DNA from: Monoplex corrugatus
Taxonomy: Eukaryota > Mollusca > Gastropoda > Littorinimorpha > Ranellidae
Direction: 5' to 3'
DNA: 64,000 bases
Assembly: GCA_030674185.1 (NCBI GenBank)
Contig: CM060306.1
Coordinates: 48,393,132 to 48,457,131 of the forward strand
In this document: piece by piece, positions 23,896 to 34,284 of the stretch
How positions within the stretch are numbered: the stretch's first letter is position 1
Layout: every line of letters starts with the position of its first letter
Notes under the pieces: model-generated
Told to the model about the DNA's origin: nothing
Database searches by the model: none
What the model saw: only the letters and a program-made list of their open reading frames with translations
Program-made: the position numbers and the translations under genes

Positions 23896-24404
23896 TGGTC
23901 TTGTGACCGTAACCATGTCACATTGTCTCCAAATTTGTTATTTGTGACTCCTCAACGGTCTACACCTTTGACCCTGTTTGGCAAAGATCTATCCATAAAC
24001 AGCTGAGAAAATCTTGCTAACAAATGTTTGTCACAGACACAAAGACAGACACTACACACAAACACACACCTCTCTCCGGTTGATATGAAACAGTCCCACC
24101 TCCCTTTTCTGATGTAAAATAGGACAATGAAAATAATACATCAATGTCTACCATCAGTTTGAATAGGCATATGTGTAGAAATAAGAGTTTCAGTGTTGGA
24201 ATTGATGACTTGTTATACCCCCTTCGTTATACAGATCATCAATAAATAAAGGTTTACTTGTATGCTTTAAATTTGTTACCTCAGTTCGAGCATTGTAATC
24301 AAATTTACTATGAAATGGTTTGATCCATAGAGTCAGTAGTTTGTAAAGTTGTCTACTTTGGCCCTCTCACGAGCCTTCTTCATCTGTAGTTTTGGCTGTG
24401 TATG
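23896..24404. other. Unique sequence, no gene seen
   Basis: About 500 bp between the G/T tract and SINE-B. Nothing supported. Confidence 0.45.
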
Positions 24405-24720
24405 TGGTTTCGGTTTCAGTTTCAGTTTCTCCAGATGACATCGTGCTCGGAATGAATTCTACATGCACTGACGTCTCTGGTGCCATATGATGGAGAAGAT
24501 CCAAAATGACCATGGCATAAGCCTTAAACTGCACATAAACCCATGAGCTGGCCAGGTCCTGAGGTGCTGCCTAGCCTATGGATTTTGTATCTTATACAAG
24601 TACTGTATCAGTTTATCATTGGAACGACCTTGGTTACACTGTAATGATATGTGTATCACTGTATCTCTCATCTTCAAAATAGAGTATATAAGTAAAATAA
24701 ATAAATAGATAAATAAATAA
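24405..24720 (+). mobile_element. SINE-B copy with (AAAT)n tail
   Basis: Begins with CAGTTT hexamers, then CCAGATGACATCGTGCTCGG, AAATGACCATGGCATAAGCC and CCATGAGCTGGCCAGGTCCT. It continues through an AT-rich 3' part into (AAAT)n at about 24680-24720. Other copies are at 35.3 and 48.3 kb. Confidence 0.8.
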
Positions 24721-24729
24721 ATAGAAATA

Positions 24730-25190
24730 AAAGATAAAAATGTATTCATTTATTTATTTATTTATCTATTCATTTATTTATTCATTCATTTACCTATTCA
24801 TTTACTTATTTTAGTGTTCCTATTTTCTGGAATGCACGTAAACGCGTTGTTTTGCCGACATTATGCAGGCAGCGTGTGGCTGCACGGTCTGAGTACTTCG
24901 TCTTCGGTGAGCGGACATGCTGGGTGTCTCCATGTTTCCATAAGCCACAGGACAATGGCATCATCACAAGGATCTTTAACGTGCATACTTAATATTCTGC
25001 CTAAGTACGCACAAGAAGGGGGTTCAGGTACCGACAGGTCTTCTCACATTGTCAACCTGGAAGATCGGAAAAATCACCCACCCCTTACCCACCACGTGGA
25101 AAGTAGGCCTACCCGTGGAGCTTCGAACCCGAACCTTCCGACTGAAAAGTCCGACGTTTTACCCACTTGACTACTACCACGCCCGTGAGC
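24730..25190 (-). mobile_element. SINE-2 copy, fullest in the window, with (AAAT)n tail
   Basis: On the minus strand the head contains box-B-like GGGTTCGAAG (25119-25130 region) preceded by GTAAAACGTCGGACT. The body carries the blocks shared with 8.6, 11.4 and 12.1 kb, and the tail is (AAAT)n on the minus strand (ATTT on the plus strand, 24740-24815). This shows that SINE-2 is a tRNA-headed SINE. Confidence 0.8.
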
Positions 25191-25389
25191 AAAGTCTATC
25201 AACAGGGATCTTTCTGCTGTTGTTGATGGGTTTTTGGTTCAATTACGACAACAGATCCGGGAAGTTACGGGTGCATAAGTTTGACTATTCACGTGTACTA
25301 CAATGTGTACAGACGTTTTAATGGACAGTTTTGGGCTATTTACAAAATGTGTTTCTCGAACGATTATGGAGATTCGCTCGTTATTTCTT

Positions 25390-25563
25390 TTAACCCTTTG
25401 ACTCCCGCACCCCATCCACCAACTGCAAAAATTCAAGGTTTTGATTCCCTCACCCTATCACCAGCTTCCAACAGGAAGCTGTTAGATAGGGTGAGGGAAT
25501 CAAAGGGTTAAGTTTTAGCTTTGCAGTATGCTGGTGGACAGCGTGCGAGAGTCAAAGGGTTAA
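25390..25563. mobile_element. P element, copy 3
   Basis: TTAACCCTTTGACTCCC to AAAGGGTTAA, with the inner hairpin centred near 25470 (AGCTTCCAACAGGAAGCT, centre mutated). Confidence 0.85.
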
Positions 25564-26039
25564 CGTCTATTCACATATGTGGTTTTAGACGAAGTTTATG
25601 TAGGTTTTCCCTTACAGGTGTTTGAACTTTGTGGCTGTGACTTTTTTGAAAGGACATACCAGTCACGCTTTATAGACGATAAGCCGTCTGTATTTCTTTT
25701 CTTCTTACTCACTGCTCCGCTTCCTTGGAGCTTAGCCCGTCAGGAGACGTGATCACAGAACTGTTAAGATTAAAAAAAAAACATTTTTTTAGGATCATCA
25801 CACTCAGGGAGGTTACCTTTGTGTTCACCTGTTTTACTGTTTTTTGTTGTTGTTTTTTTTTTTTTTGTTTTGTTTTTTTTTCGTCCCATTATTTTCTAAG
25901 CCACCTTAATGGCCACAGAAGCTGGAACAGTTTTGATAATGCAATGATGATGTCGATGAGGATGATAATATGATGCAATGGAGTTCCATCTAAGACAGAC
26001 TGCGTGACTGGGCTGTACTCTACGCTTACTAATCATAAC
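25564..26039. other. Unique sequence, no gene seen
   Basis: About 475 bp with a T-rich tract at 25838-25882. Nothing supported. Confidence 0.45.
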
Positions 26040-26325
26040 ATATCCTGGAGTCAACCAGGCCCGAGAGATACAGACACCTGTGGTGCTCGTCAGAAGAATT
26101 GAGCAACACCCTCAATGACGCATCCGTGAAGTGGATGAGACTCGACTGTGTGGTCCCAGTCTTCCCAATGAGCCCATAGCACGCCCAACTCTGGGTCGGA
26201 GCCGGTTAGAGCCGAAAAATCCCACAATGATGTGTTTCGAAAGGACTGATGGGGGATTCGAACCCATAACCTTCCAGTCGGTAGTCCGTTGCGTTGACCA
26301 CTACACCACGGCGGCTGTTAAGATT
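26040..26325 (-). mobile_element. SINE-3 copy with tRNA-like head
   Basis: On the minus strand the head reads GCCGCCGTGGTGTAGTGG (box-A-like) and, about 35 bases on, GGGTTCGAATCCCCC (box-B-like, 26251-26265). The body has a GGTTAGAGCCGAAAAATCCC block on the plus strand and ends with the CACCCTCAATGA block shared with 14.6 kb. It is a tRNA-derived SINE, not an intact tRNA gene. Confidence 0.8.
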
Positions 26326-26369
26326 TATTGGTATAAATTATCTTAGGTAATCCTCTTACATACACCGGG

Positions 26370-26476
26370 CCTCAATACCTCGGTTTAAGTGTCAGATTCA
26401 CTTGCTAATGGTTGTGGGTTCGACTCCCGGGGTGCGCTACATTAAACTGGCCTTCTCACTGTCCCATCTTAACATC
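26370..26476 (+). mobile_element. SINE-1 head, cut by the gap
   Basis: Plus-strand tRNA-like head with GGTTCGACTCCCGG, then AAACTGGCCTTCTCACTGTC, matching the head-to-body junction of the 60.8-kb copy. The sequence is then lost in the N run. Confidence 0.7.
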
Positions 26477-26576
26477 NNNNNNNNNNNNNNNNNNNNNNNN
26501 NNNNNNNNNNNNNNNNNNNNNNNNNNNNNNNNNNNNNNNNNNNNNNNNNNNNNNNNNNNNNNNNNNNNNNNNNNNN
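26477..26576. other. Scaffold gap of 100 N
   Basis: Exactly 100 N, inside a SINE-1 copy; a gap of unknown size. Unique AT-rich sequence without a gene follows to about 26885. Confidence 0.99.
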
Positions 26577-26889
26577 AGAATCAATTCTAAACATTGTCAA
26601 TTATTTCAACTTAAAATTAGAGAGGAAGGAAGAAGTGGCCCTTAAATTATGATTAGGAGTATATGTTCATCCTTAAATATAATGTTAAAGATCCTGTAAA
26701 CTATGTCGGCCATTGTGGCTTATATATTATAATGCTTATGCAAACGTAAAATCATTGAGCATTCACACCTCGAAAACTGATAATTAGTCTTAATGGTTGG
26801 GTTTAAAATTAGCTGTGCACGTAAAGGGCCCCTGAATTATTAAAGTGCTAATGAAAGGTGCAGCCCACAAACTATTTGTATATGTACTG

Positions 26890-28055
26890 CAGGGAAATGG
26901 CGACTCTGGGGAAATGGCGGCTACGGCGACTGTGGGTGAACGACGACTACGACTCTAGGTAAACGGCGACTATGACGACTCCAGGAAAATGGCGACTACC
27001 ACGACTCCAGGTTAAGGTGACTATGACTCAGGTTAACGGCGACTACGACTCCTCCATGAAAATGGTGGATTGAGGAAAATGGAGACTCCATGAAAATGGC
27101 GACTCCAGGAAAATGGCGACTAGGCGACTCCAGGAAAATGGCGACTACGATGACGCCAGGAAAATGGCGGCTCCAGGAAAATTGCTGCAGTGACTCCAGG
27201 AAAATGACGACTATGACGACTCCACGAAAATGGCGACTACGACTTCAGGAAAATGGCGATTCCAGGAAGATGGCAACTACGGCGACTCCGGGAAAATGGC
27301 TGCTCCAGGAAAATGGAGACTCCAGGGAAATGGCGACTATGACTCCAAGGAAATGGCGACTACGATGACTCCAGGGAAATGGCGACTACGATGACTCCAG
27401 GGAAATGGCGACTACGATGACTCCAGGGAAATGGCGACTGCGACGACACCAGGGAAATGGCAGACTACGACGATTCCAGGGAAATGGAAGACTATGACGA
27501 CTCCAGGGAAATGGAAGACTGACGACTCCATGGAAATGGAAGACTGACGACTCCATGGAAATGGAAGACTGACGACTCCATGGAAATGGAAGACTGACGA
27601 CTCCAGGGAAATGGAAGACTGACGACTCCAGGGAAATGGAAGACTGACGACTCCAGGGAAATGGAAGACTGACGACTCCAGGTGAATGGAAGACTGACGA
27701 CTCCAGGTGAATGGAAGACTGACGACTCCAGGTGAATGGAAGACTGACGACTCCAGGTGAATGGAAGACTGCGACGACTCAGGAAAACGATGACAACAAC
27801 TCGGGGCGATGGCAGCTATGGCGACAACAGGAAACGGCAACTACAGCGCAATCGGGGAAATGTTGATTACAGCGACTCCAGGGAAATGTTGATTACAGCG
27901 ACTCCAGGGAAATGTTGATTACAGCGACTCCAGGGAAATGTTGATTACAGCGACTCCAGGGAAATGTTGATTATAGCGACCCCAGGGAAATGTTGATTAC
28001 AGCAACTCCAGGGAAATGTGCACCGAGTGACTTAAGAAAACGGCGACTCCAAGGA
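26890..28055. repeat. Mosaic minisatellite, 25-26-bp period
   Basis: Units built around GACTCCAGGGAAATGG. The left part (26.9-27.45 kb) is degenerate with GGCGACTACGA units. The middle (27.48-27.78 kb) has a clean 25-bp period, with CCAGG, CCATGG and CCAGGTG subtypes grouped in blocks. The right part (27.86-28.01 kb) has a clean 26-bp period with GTTGATTACAGC. Block grouping suggests stepwise local expansion. Confidence 0.92.
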
Positions 28056-28440
28056 ATCCAGCAAACGGCAACTCCGGGAAAGGCACATGCATAGGTAGAT
28101 CTAGTTCCCTAGACTTGATTATAAGAGTTTGGATCACAAGAACAGGAATTCGTGGTACTGGAACCAGGATGACAAAACCAGAATGTTTGTGGGCCAGAAC
28201 TCGTGCCTGCCTGATTCGTGTGTATGTTTGGCTGTTTGTGTGTGTGTGTGTGTGTGTTAGTTAATGTTGATGGTTGACAGAGCGTTGGACAAGTTTACAT
28301 CCCAGTGTGTGTGTACTTCAGTGTTTGCACGTATTAATTGGACATTTTATTATTGCAAGAGAGTAAAGGTTGACAGCACTGAGCAAGTTTTGCATCCCAG
28401 GGCTGTTATGTTTTCTTTTTATATACTTCAGTGTTTGCAC
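28056..28440. other. Unique sequence with a small internal duplication
   Basis: Contains a short GT tract and a diverged direct repeat (TACTTCAGTGTTTGCACGTA at about 28313 and again near 28425). No gene seen. Confidence 0.5.
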
Positions 28441-28455
28441 GTATTACCTGGACAT

Positions 28456-28518
28456 ATCCCCTGTTGGGTTGCCGGGGGCTCTGCGCAGTCGGTTGGGCTT
28501 TAAACAATAAAAGTAAGG
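28456..28518 (+). mobile_element. Element C with internal deletion
   Basis: The 5' block (TGTTGGGTTGCCGGGGGCTC) is joined directly to the 3' block (GCGCAGTCGGTTGGGC) and tail. In full copies each of these blocks is flanked by GGCTCT, so the middle appears to have been lost between two short direct repeats. Confidence 0.75.
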
Positions 28519-28790
28519 TACCAAAAATCGGCACTAATAGAATTATTAGTGGCGGTGGTGTTATTTTAGCTGTTCTATTATTCGCTTTTGTACCATGTTC
28601 ATATTTAGTCAACTGATTTTGCGTTTGTAATTTGGGATACCTTTCCCAAAGGTAGCATGTATTAAGGTTTTGAGAGAAAGGGACAAAAATGGTTTCAGAA
28701 AAGATGGACCAACTGTGTATAGATCTTTTACATGTCTAAGGTGTCTTGCCAAACGGAAATTTACAACTAGACATGTGGGCGTAACCATTT

Positions 28791-29356
28791 GTGACCTCCC
28801 AGCACGAAATAGTCTTAACTGGTATTTTGAGATGCATATCAGCGGAAAGTGTACATTCTGCTCATTATTTTGGTACCTGAATAAAGCTTGTACTAAAAAA
28901 AATGAAGTTATGTTTAAAATCATTAAGTTGTATGACGGCCATTTTGAGAAAACGGCCTCAAGTTTTTATGTACTCTCCTACACATTTTCCTTAAATTCAT
29001 TTGGTGGCTTTGGCCAGGTTTGTTTCTAATTTTAGCTGTCGTTATCTGAAAGGTGCACCAAAGAGCTTTCTGTCGGTGTATTACATGTAAGGTTCGGTAC
29101 AGGTTACGGTTCGCAATAAAGGACAAAAGTAGGTACTTTTGGTAAGAAATTGCTCTTTCTGCTGCGATCAGTCCATTAAAATACCATTTCAAATTTTTTC
29201 AAGGAAAAAAAATTTTGTGGGGGATAGATTATAATCCACAGAAATCAATTTTGAGAAAAAGTCAAAGCACCCTAGATAGACCCTCAGTCACCCTTTCAGC
29301 TCCCTGCGCTGTTCGACTGACTGCGAGTTAAGACTGAATTGGTGGTGGGAGGTCAC
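28791..29356. mobile_element. New MITE (call it M), copy 1, 566 bp
   Basis: Ends GTGACCTCCC and GGGAGGTCAC are inverted, and the similarity continues imperfectly inward for about 30 bp to AGTCTTAACT. It is flanked by ATTT on both sides (28787-28790 and 29357-29360), a perfect 4-bp target duplication. A second copy at 37.0-37.6 kb in the opposite orientation aligns along the whole length. No ORF, so it is non-autonomous. Confidence 0.85.
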
Positions 29357-29544
29357 ATTTCTCTTTTTTTACTGGGTATATAGATGTTCCAACATGGATG
29401 TCTTGGTCCTTTATCATTTTTCATTTAAATAGGTTTAAATACGTGTGTATTGTGTGTGTTAGGGCTTGGGTGGGGGATGTGATAAGCGAGTAAATTTGTA
29501 AATTGCAGTGGAATATGAATCGACGTCGTGTATGGCATTTACTG
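29357..29544. other. Unique sequence, no gene seen
   Basis: Short stretch between MITE M and an element C fragment. Confidence 0.5.
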
Positions 29545-29650
29545 TCTGTACCCCCGTGGGGATGTCGAGAGCGCTTTCAGTATAACTAGTATCCTCACTT
29601 TCTGGAAATTCTGCGCTAGAAAGTTCCTCCGTCAGCGTTTCTCATAATCG
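29545..29650 (+). mobile_element. Element C, 5' fragment
   Basis: CCCCCGTGGGGATGTCGAG, CTTTCAGTATAA and CTTTCTGGAAATTCTGCGCT blocks in the expected order, then the similarity ends. Confidence 0.7.
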
Positions 29651-29924
29651 TTTGTGTGTGTTGGGGAAGGAGAGGCTACATGCGTGCGTGACTCGGTTTT
29701 ATTTTTTTAATTTTTTGTTAGGTGGCTTATACTGTAGAATGTAAGGCAACGTTTAACACAAAACGCTCGTTATTACGTTAATACGCTGAGGCTACATATA
29801 AAGCGGTCTTACAATTTGCGCCTCAAAATTACACGACCATCAGATAGTACGAATCTGATATACACGTGAAGGTTGTACGAATATGATATGCATTATATAC
29901 ATTAAGTAATCAGGAAACAAATGA

Positions 29925-30012
29925 AAATAGAATGTAAATGTAAATTCAGTATAACAGACAAGACGAACACAAATTTGTGACCAACTGACCTTTGTCAAGC
30001 ATAAACGTAAGA
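29925..30012 (+). mobile_element. Element H fragment
   Basis: ACAGACAAGACGAACACAAA and ACTGACCTTTGTCAAGC match the arms of the foldback element at 62.85-63.03 kb. Confidence 0.6.
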
Positions 30013-30017
30013 CAAAG

Positions 30018-30230
30018 AACATATCAAACAACACAATAAGAAAATATGGAACAAACAGCATAATTTCCATGTCTAGTGTCAACAAAATAAGAAAATATGG
30101 AACAAACAGCATAATTTCCATGTCTAGTGTCAACAAAATAAGAAAATATGGAACAAACAGCATAATTTCCATGTCTAGTGTCAAAAGAAAATAGGGAACA
30201 AACGGCATAATTTCCATGTCTCGTTTAATC
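30018..30230. repeat. 51-bp tandem repeat, about 4 copies
   Basis: Period of 51 measured between landmarks at 30040 and 30091; the unit contains GAAAATATGGAACAAACAGC and TTTCCATGTCTAGTGTC. Confidence 0.93.
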
Positions 30231-30414
30231 CGAGAAAATGACCGATATGAAGTCAGTGTTTGTGAACAGTGATAACTGGGGAACAAGCGAGGCAAATCGA
30301 CGTCTTGGGGAAAAAGCGAGAACTCCACAAAAAGTGGCCATGCCATGCGTTAAGGTTACAAAAACATCGGTTAGAGCAAATGTAGGCGCTTAGTGTACAC
30401 AATTAGCATTTGAT

Positions 30415-30716
30415 ACGAATAGACCCAATGTCGTTCTTAGAGTTGACTGGCATGAATGATTTTTACAAGGTCGTCCTTAGAGTTAATTGGCATTAGTGAT
30501 TTGTACAAGGTCGTTCGTAGAGTTGATTGGCATAAGTGATTTGTACAATGTCGTATTAGAGTTAATCGGCTTTAGTGATTTGTACAAGGTCGTCCTTAAT
30601 GTTGATTGGCATTAGTGATTTGTATAAGACTGTTCTTACAGTTGATTGGCTTGAAAGATTTGTACAAGGCCGTTAGAGTTAATTGGCATTGGTGATTTGT
30701 ACAAACATTATTTGGC
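30415..30716. repeat. 40-bp tandem repeat, about 7 copies
   Basis: Diverged copies of GGTCGTCCTTAGAGTTAATT followed by GGCATTAGTGATTTGTACAA. The array stops just before a LINE begins. Confidence 0.93.
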
Positions 30717-30739
30717 TTTTTTCAGTCTGTATCTAGCAT

Positions 30740-31212
30740 AGCATGGAAAAAGACAAAATATTAGACAGATGGGGAGAGTACACTAAAGACCTTTTTGAAG
30801 ATGACAGAAACGCAGAACACATAAGAAAGAACTTTAAAGGACCACCCATAATGAAAGATGAACTTAGAGCAGCATTGAAAAAGACGAAACCAAGAAAAGC
30901 CCCAGGACCAGACATTACCACAGAGATGATTGAAGCCCTGGAGGAATTCGGTATAGAAAAAATAAGTCCTCCTGAATGAAATTTACGACACGGGAAAAAT
31001 CCCCGAAGATATGTCAAAATCAATTTTCACAGCACTTCCAAAGAAGACAGGGGCTATAGAATGCGAACTCCATCGCACAATCAGTTTGAGTCATGTAACA
31101 AAAATCCTGTTAAGAATATGATGACAAGGAATAGAATCAAAAGAGAAATAGATGAACAGTGGATTTGTGGAAAGGAAAGGAACTATTGATGCCATATACA
31201 TCCTAAGAACTA
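30740..31212 (+). pseudogene. LINE-A, part 1 (upstream of RT catalytic core), interrupted
   Basis: Encodes MEKDKILDRWGEYTKDLFED and then KAPGPDITTEMIEALEEFG, the linker and fingers region typical of APE-type LINE reverse transcriptases (KAPGPDxI motif), then in another frame NEIYDTGKIPEDM. Several frameshifts and internal losses mark it as dead. It is cut at about 31212 by a second LINE on the other strand and resumes at about 32900. The clade looks RTE-like, judged from the short 3' region with trinucleotide tail; not certain. Confidence 0.85.
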
Positions 31213-32893
31213 ATAATAATAATATACAATATTTTATATAGCGCAAAATCTTGATAAAATCAAATCTAAGCGCTAAAACAGACGCGCACGCACACACACA
31301 CGCACACGCACACGCACACGGCTATAAATGGGGAGAAAGAATAAAAGCAATGGAAAATTATAGAGAGCATATTATATACAATTATATATTGCAATGCGAT
31401 TCCCCTCCGAGTGGAGACAGGCTGCAGAGGGGATTGAGTGAGGTCAGGATTTTATGCAGAGGAGAAAAGGTGTTTTGAGAGCGGACTTGAGACAAAAGTA
31501 GGTTCCTGACGGACTGAGAGAGGAAGTTTGTTCCAGGAAAGTGGACCAGAAACAGAAGGCTCGTGGACCATAGGTATTGAGCTTAGTGCGTGGAAAGCGA
31601 AAAGTCAGGATCAGAGGCAGAGCGGAGGGTACGTGAGGGAACATAGATCTCAAGTAGGCTTGACAGGTAATCGGGGGCTGCGTTATTGAGGCTTTTGTAG
31701 CACATGGTGTCTAGTTTGTACTGTATGCGCTTTGATACAGGGAGCCAGTGAAGTTGTGCCAGGAGAGGAGATATGTGGTCAGCTTTTTTTTTTTTTTTTA
31801 GTATAAGGCGTGCAGCATTGTTTTGAATGCGCTGCAGGATGTGAGTGGTGGAGGCAGGAAGATCAGACAGGAGTGAATTGCAATAGTCAATGCGAGACAT
31901 TATGAAGGACAGAACGAGTTTTGCAGTTGTTTCGACAGAGATAGTTCCTGATCAGGCTTATACGATGGAGGTGATAGTAGCAAGATCTGGCAGTTTGAGA
32001 AACAAAGTTCATGGAGAGGGTAGAGTCAATGCAGACACCAAGGTTTTTAGCTGAATCAGAAATTGGGACTGATGTGTTACATAATGGGAGAGAAAGAGGC
32101 AGCTGAGAAAGTTTCTGACGGGTGCCAATGAGGATAGCTTCTGTCTTATCATTGAGCTGAAGTTTGTTGAACGTCATCCAGTTCTTAATGTCCGAGTAAC
32201 ACTCAGTGGTGCGAGTCAAGAGGCGCTGTATATTGTCTGGTGTGTCACTGTCTAGAAGTTGGTGTCATCAGCATAGAAGTGGTGTTTTATAGAGTGGGAG
32301 TTGATGATGGTGGACAGGGGGGAGGTGTAAAGAGTGAAAAGAACAGGGCCAAGGACAGATCCTTGTGGAACACCACAGGTCAGGTATGCAGGTTGAGAGT
32401 GCCATTAATAACAGTTTGTTTTCTATTTGATAGATATGAAGTGAACCAGGAGAGAGCAATGTCAGAGATGCCAAAAGTATAATGAAGTCTAGAAAGGAGA
32501 ATACCATGGTCAATGGTATCGAAGGCTGCAGACAGATCAAGGAGTGTGAGGAGAGAGACTTTGCCAGTATCAGTTGCAAGGAGGAGATTGTTGAGAATGT
32601 GTAGCAGGGCAGTTTCAGTGCTATGGCACTGGCGGTAGGCTGACTGGAAAGGATTGAGAAGATTGTTGGCAGACAGGTGAGAGTTCAGCTGGTTGAGGAC
32701 AACTTTTTCGATGAGTTTTGACAAGAAAGAGATTAGAGATAGGCCGGTAATTTTTCAGTTCATTTGGGTCTAAATTGTATTTCTTGAGGAGAGGGTGAAC
32801 AATAGCAGACTTGAAAGAATCTGGGACAGTTCCAGTTTGAAGAGAAGTGTTGATGTCAGTGATGAATGGGAGGAGAGTAGACAGACAGGTCAG
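31213..32893 (-). pseudogene. LINE-B, 5'-truncated, inserted into LINE-A
   Basis: Minus-strand frames give successive reverse transcriptase blocks: an N-terminal RPISNL-like region (about 32.74 kb), SKLIEKVVLNQLNSHLSANN, YRQCHSTETALLHIL, LDLSAAFDTIDHGILLSRLH, a YADD-region gap with frame changes, NKLQLNDKTEAILIGTRQ, SRIDYCNSLLSDLP, and a C-terminal PAFCFWST-type end near 31.5 kb. These are hallmarks of the CR1/L2-type LINE group. The 3' end has GCGCTATATAAAATATTG on the minus strand and an (ATT)n tail at the junction with LINE-A. Frameshifts and stops make it inactive. Confidence 0.85.
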
Positions 32894-32899
32894 TCGAAG

Positions 32900-33972
32900 T
32901 GAACAAGGATTTATATTTATGCTTTGTTGATTATACCAAGGCTTTCGATCGGGTCAGACATGAAAATTGATAACCAATTAGAAAGACTCAATAGTGATGG
33001 AAAAGATCTACGAATAATCAGAAATATGTACTGGGAACAAATAGCTGCAATGAGAATAAAAAACGATATAAGCTCTTTCCAAAACATCAAAAGAGGAGTC
33101 AGACAGGGTTGTTTTGTCACCAGATCTGTTTTCACTTTACAGCGAAAACATGAGAAAGCTAGAGGAAGACCCTGGATTAAAGGTTGGAGGAAAAATGATA
33201 AACCAACATTCGATACGCAGATGACACCGTGCTAATTGCAGAAAGTGAAAGGGACCTACAAAACCTTGTGAATATACTTGAAATAGAAAGCAAAGGTAAA
33301 GGGTTGGAACTAAACAGCAGGAAGACTGAAGTCATGGTGATCTGTAAAAATGAAATCCCCTCCTGCAAAATAACAGCAAACGGCACAACCTTGAGACAGG
33401 TTGAGTTTAAATACCTGGGAACGATCATTTCACCAGACGGCAGATGCACATCGGAAATAGCTAGCAGAATCGGCCAAGCCAAAACATTTAAGATGGAAAG
33501 CATTCTTACCAACAAATGCCTATCAATTAACATCAGGAAGAGAGTTCTTGAATGTTATATAGAACCAATACTGTTGTACGGTTGCGAGGCGTGGACAGTC
33601 AACAAGCAAAGGCCGAACAAGATTGAGGCAGCCGAGATGTGGTTTTTGAGAAGAATGTTGAGAGTTCCATGGACAGCAAAGAAAACGAGTCTTGATGGAG
33701 GCAGACACAAGTAGATCACTCATAAGGAAGATTAGGAAAAGACAGGCAACATTTATAGGCCATTTTATGAGGAAGGGGGATTTGGATCACTTGGTCACAA
33801 CGGGAAAGCTGGAGGGAAAGAACACCAGGTAGACCCAGGGAGAAAATGCTGGACGGACTTGCAGAGTGGCTGGGGACGAGGGGGTGGGGGAGATGCTGGG
33901 GCAGTGAGAGATGGCTAGAGGTCCATGGTCACCAACGCCATGCGGCAGGGCACCTGATGATGATGAATAGGC
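32900..33972 (+). pseudogene. LINE-A, part 2 (RT core to 3' end)
   Basis: Resumes with FVDYTKAFDRV (RT motif A), RGVRQGC (motif B), RYADDTVLIAE (catalytic YADD, about 33211-33242), then NSRKTEVMVICK, SCKITANGTTLRQVE, YLGTIISPDGRCTSEIASRI, LTNKCLSINIRKRVLECYIE, LLYGCEAWTV and MWFLRRMLRVPWTA. The C-terminus ends at a TGATGATGATGA tail. Although YADD is intact, frameshifts break the frame in at least four places. Confidence 0.88.
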
Positions 33973-34284
33973 TGATCGCCAGCGAGTTTTGAAAAACAGT
34001 ATGACCTTCCCATTATCATATAAATTTTCTCAGTGCCGTTCTGATAACGTCAGGTGAATGGCGTTTGTGGTTCCGACAACTGTGCCCGAACAAATGTCGC
34101 GCCGAATCTAACGTGAAAAAGTAACAATAACCACTACTAACCTTAACCCGTTCTAACCTTAACACATTGTGTTAAAGGGGCTGATGTTTGGTCATGACAC
34201 AATTGTTGGAACAGTGAAAAAAAGTTTGCAAAACTTCTCGCCTGTTTAAAAAAAAAACACCGCGAATGCCGTATATTATACTTT
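33973..34284. other. Unique sequence between two LINE copies
   Basis: About 310 bp; no gene or repeat recognised. Confidence 0.45.

Noticed and set aside
26251..26325. A tRNA gene on the minus strand
   Set aside because: Box A and box B are present, but there is no consistent cloverleaf acceptor pairing that I could draw, and the sequence continues into a SINE body shared with 14.6 kb.
31213..33972. Viral origin for the reverse transcriptase frames
   Set aside because: No LTRs, protease, RNase H/integrase or envelope signals; the motifs, linkers and short tandem tails are those of APE-type non-LTR retrotransposons.
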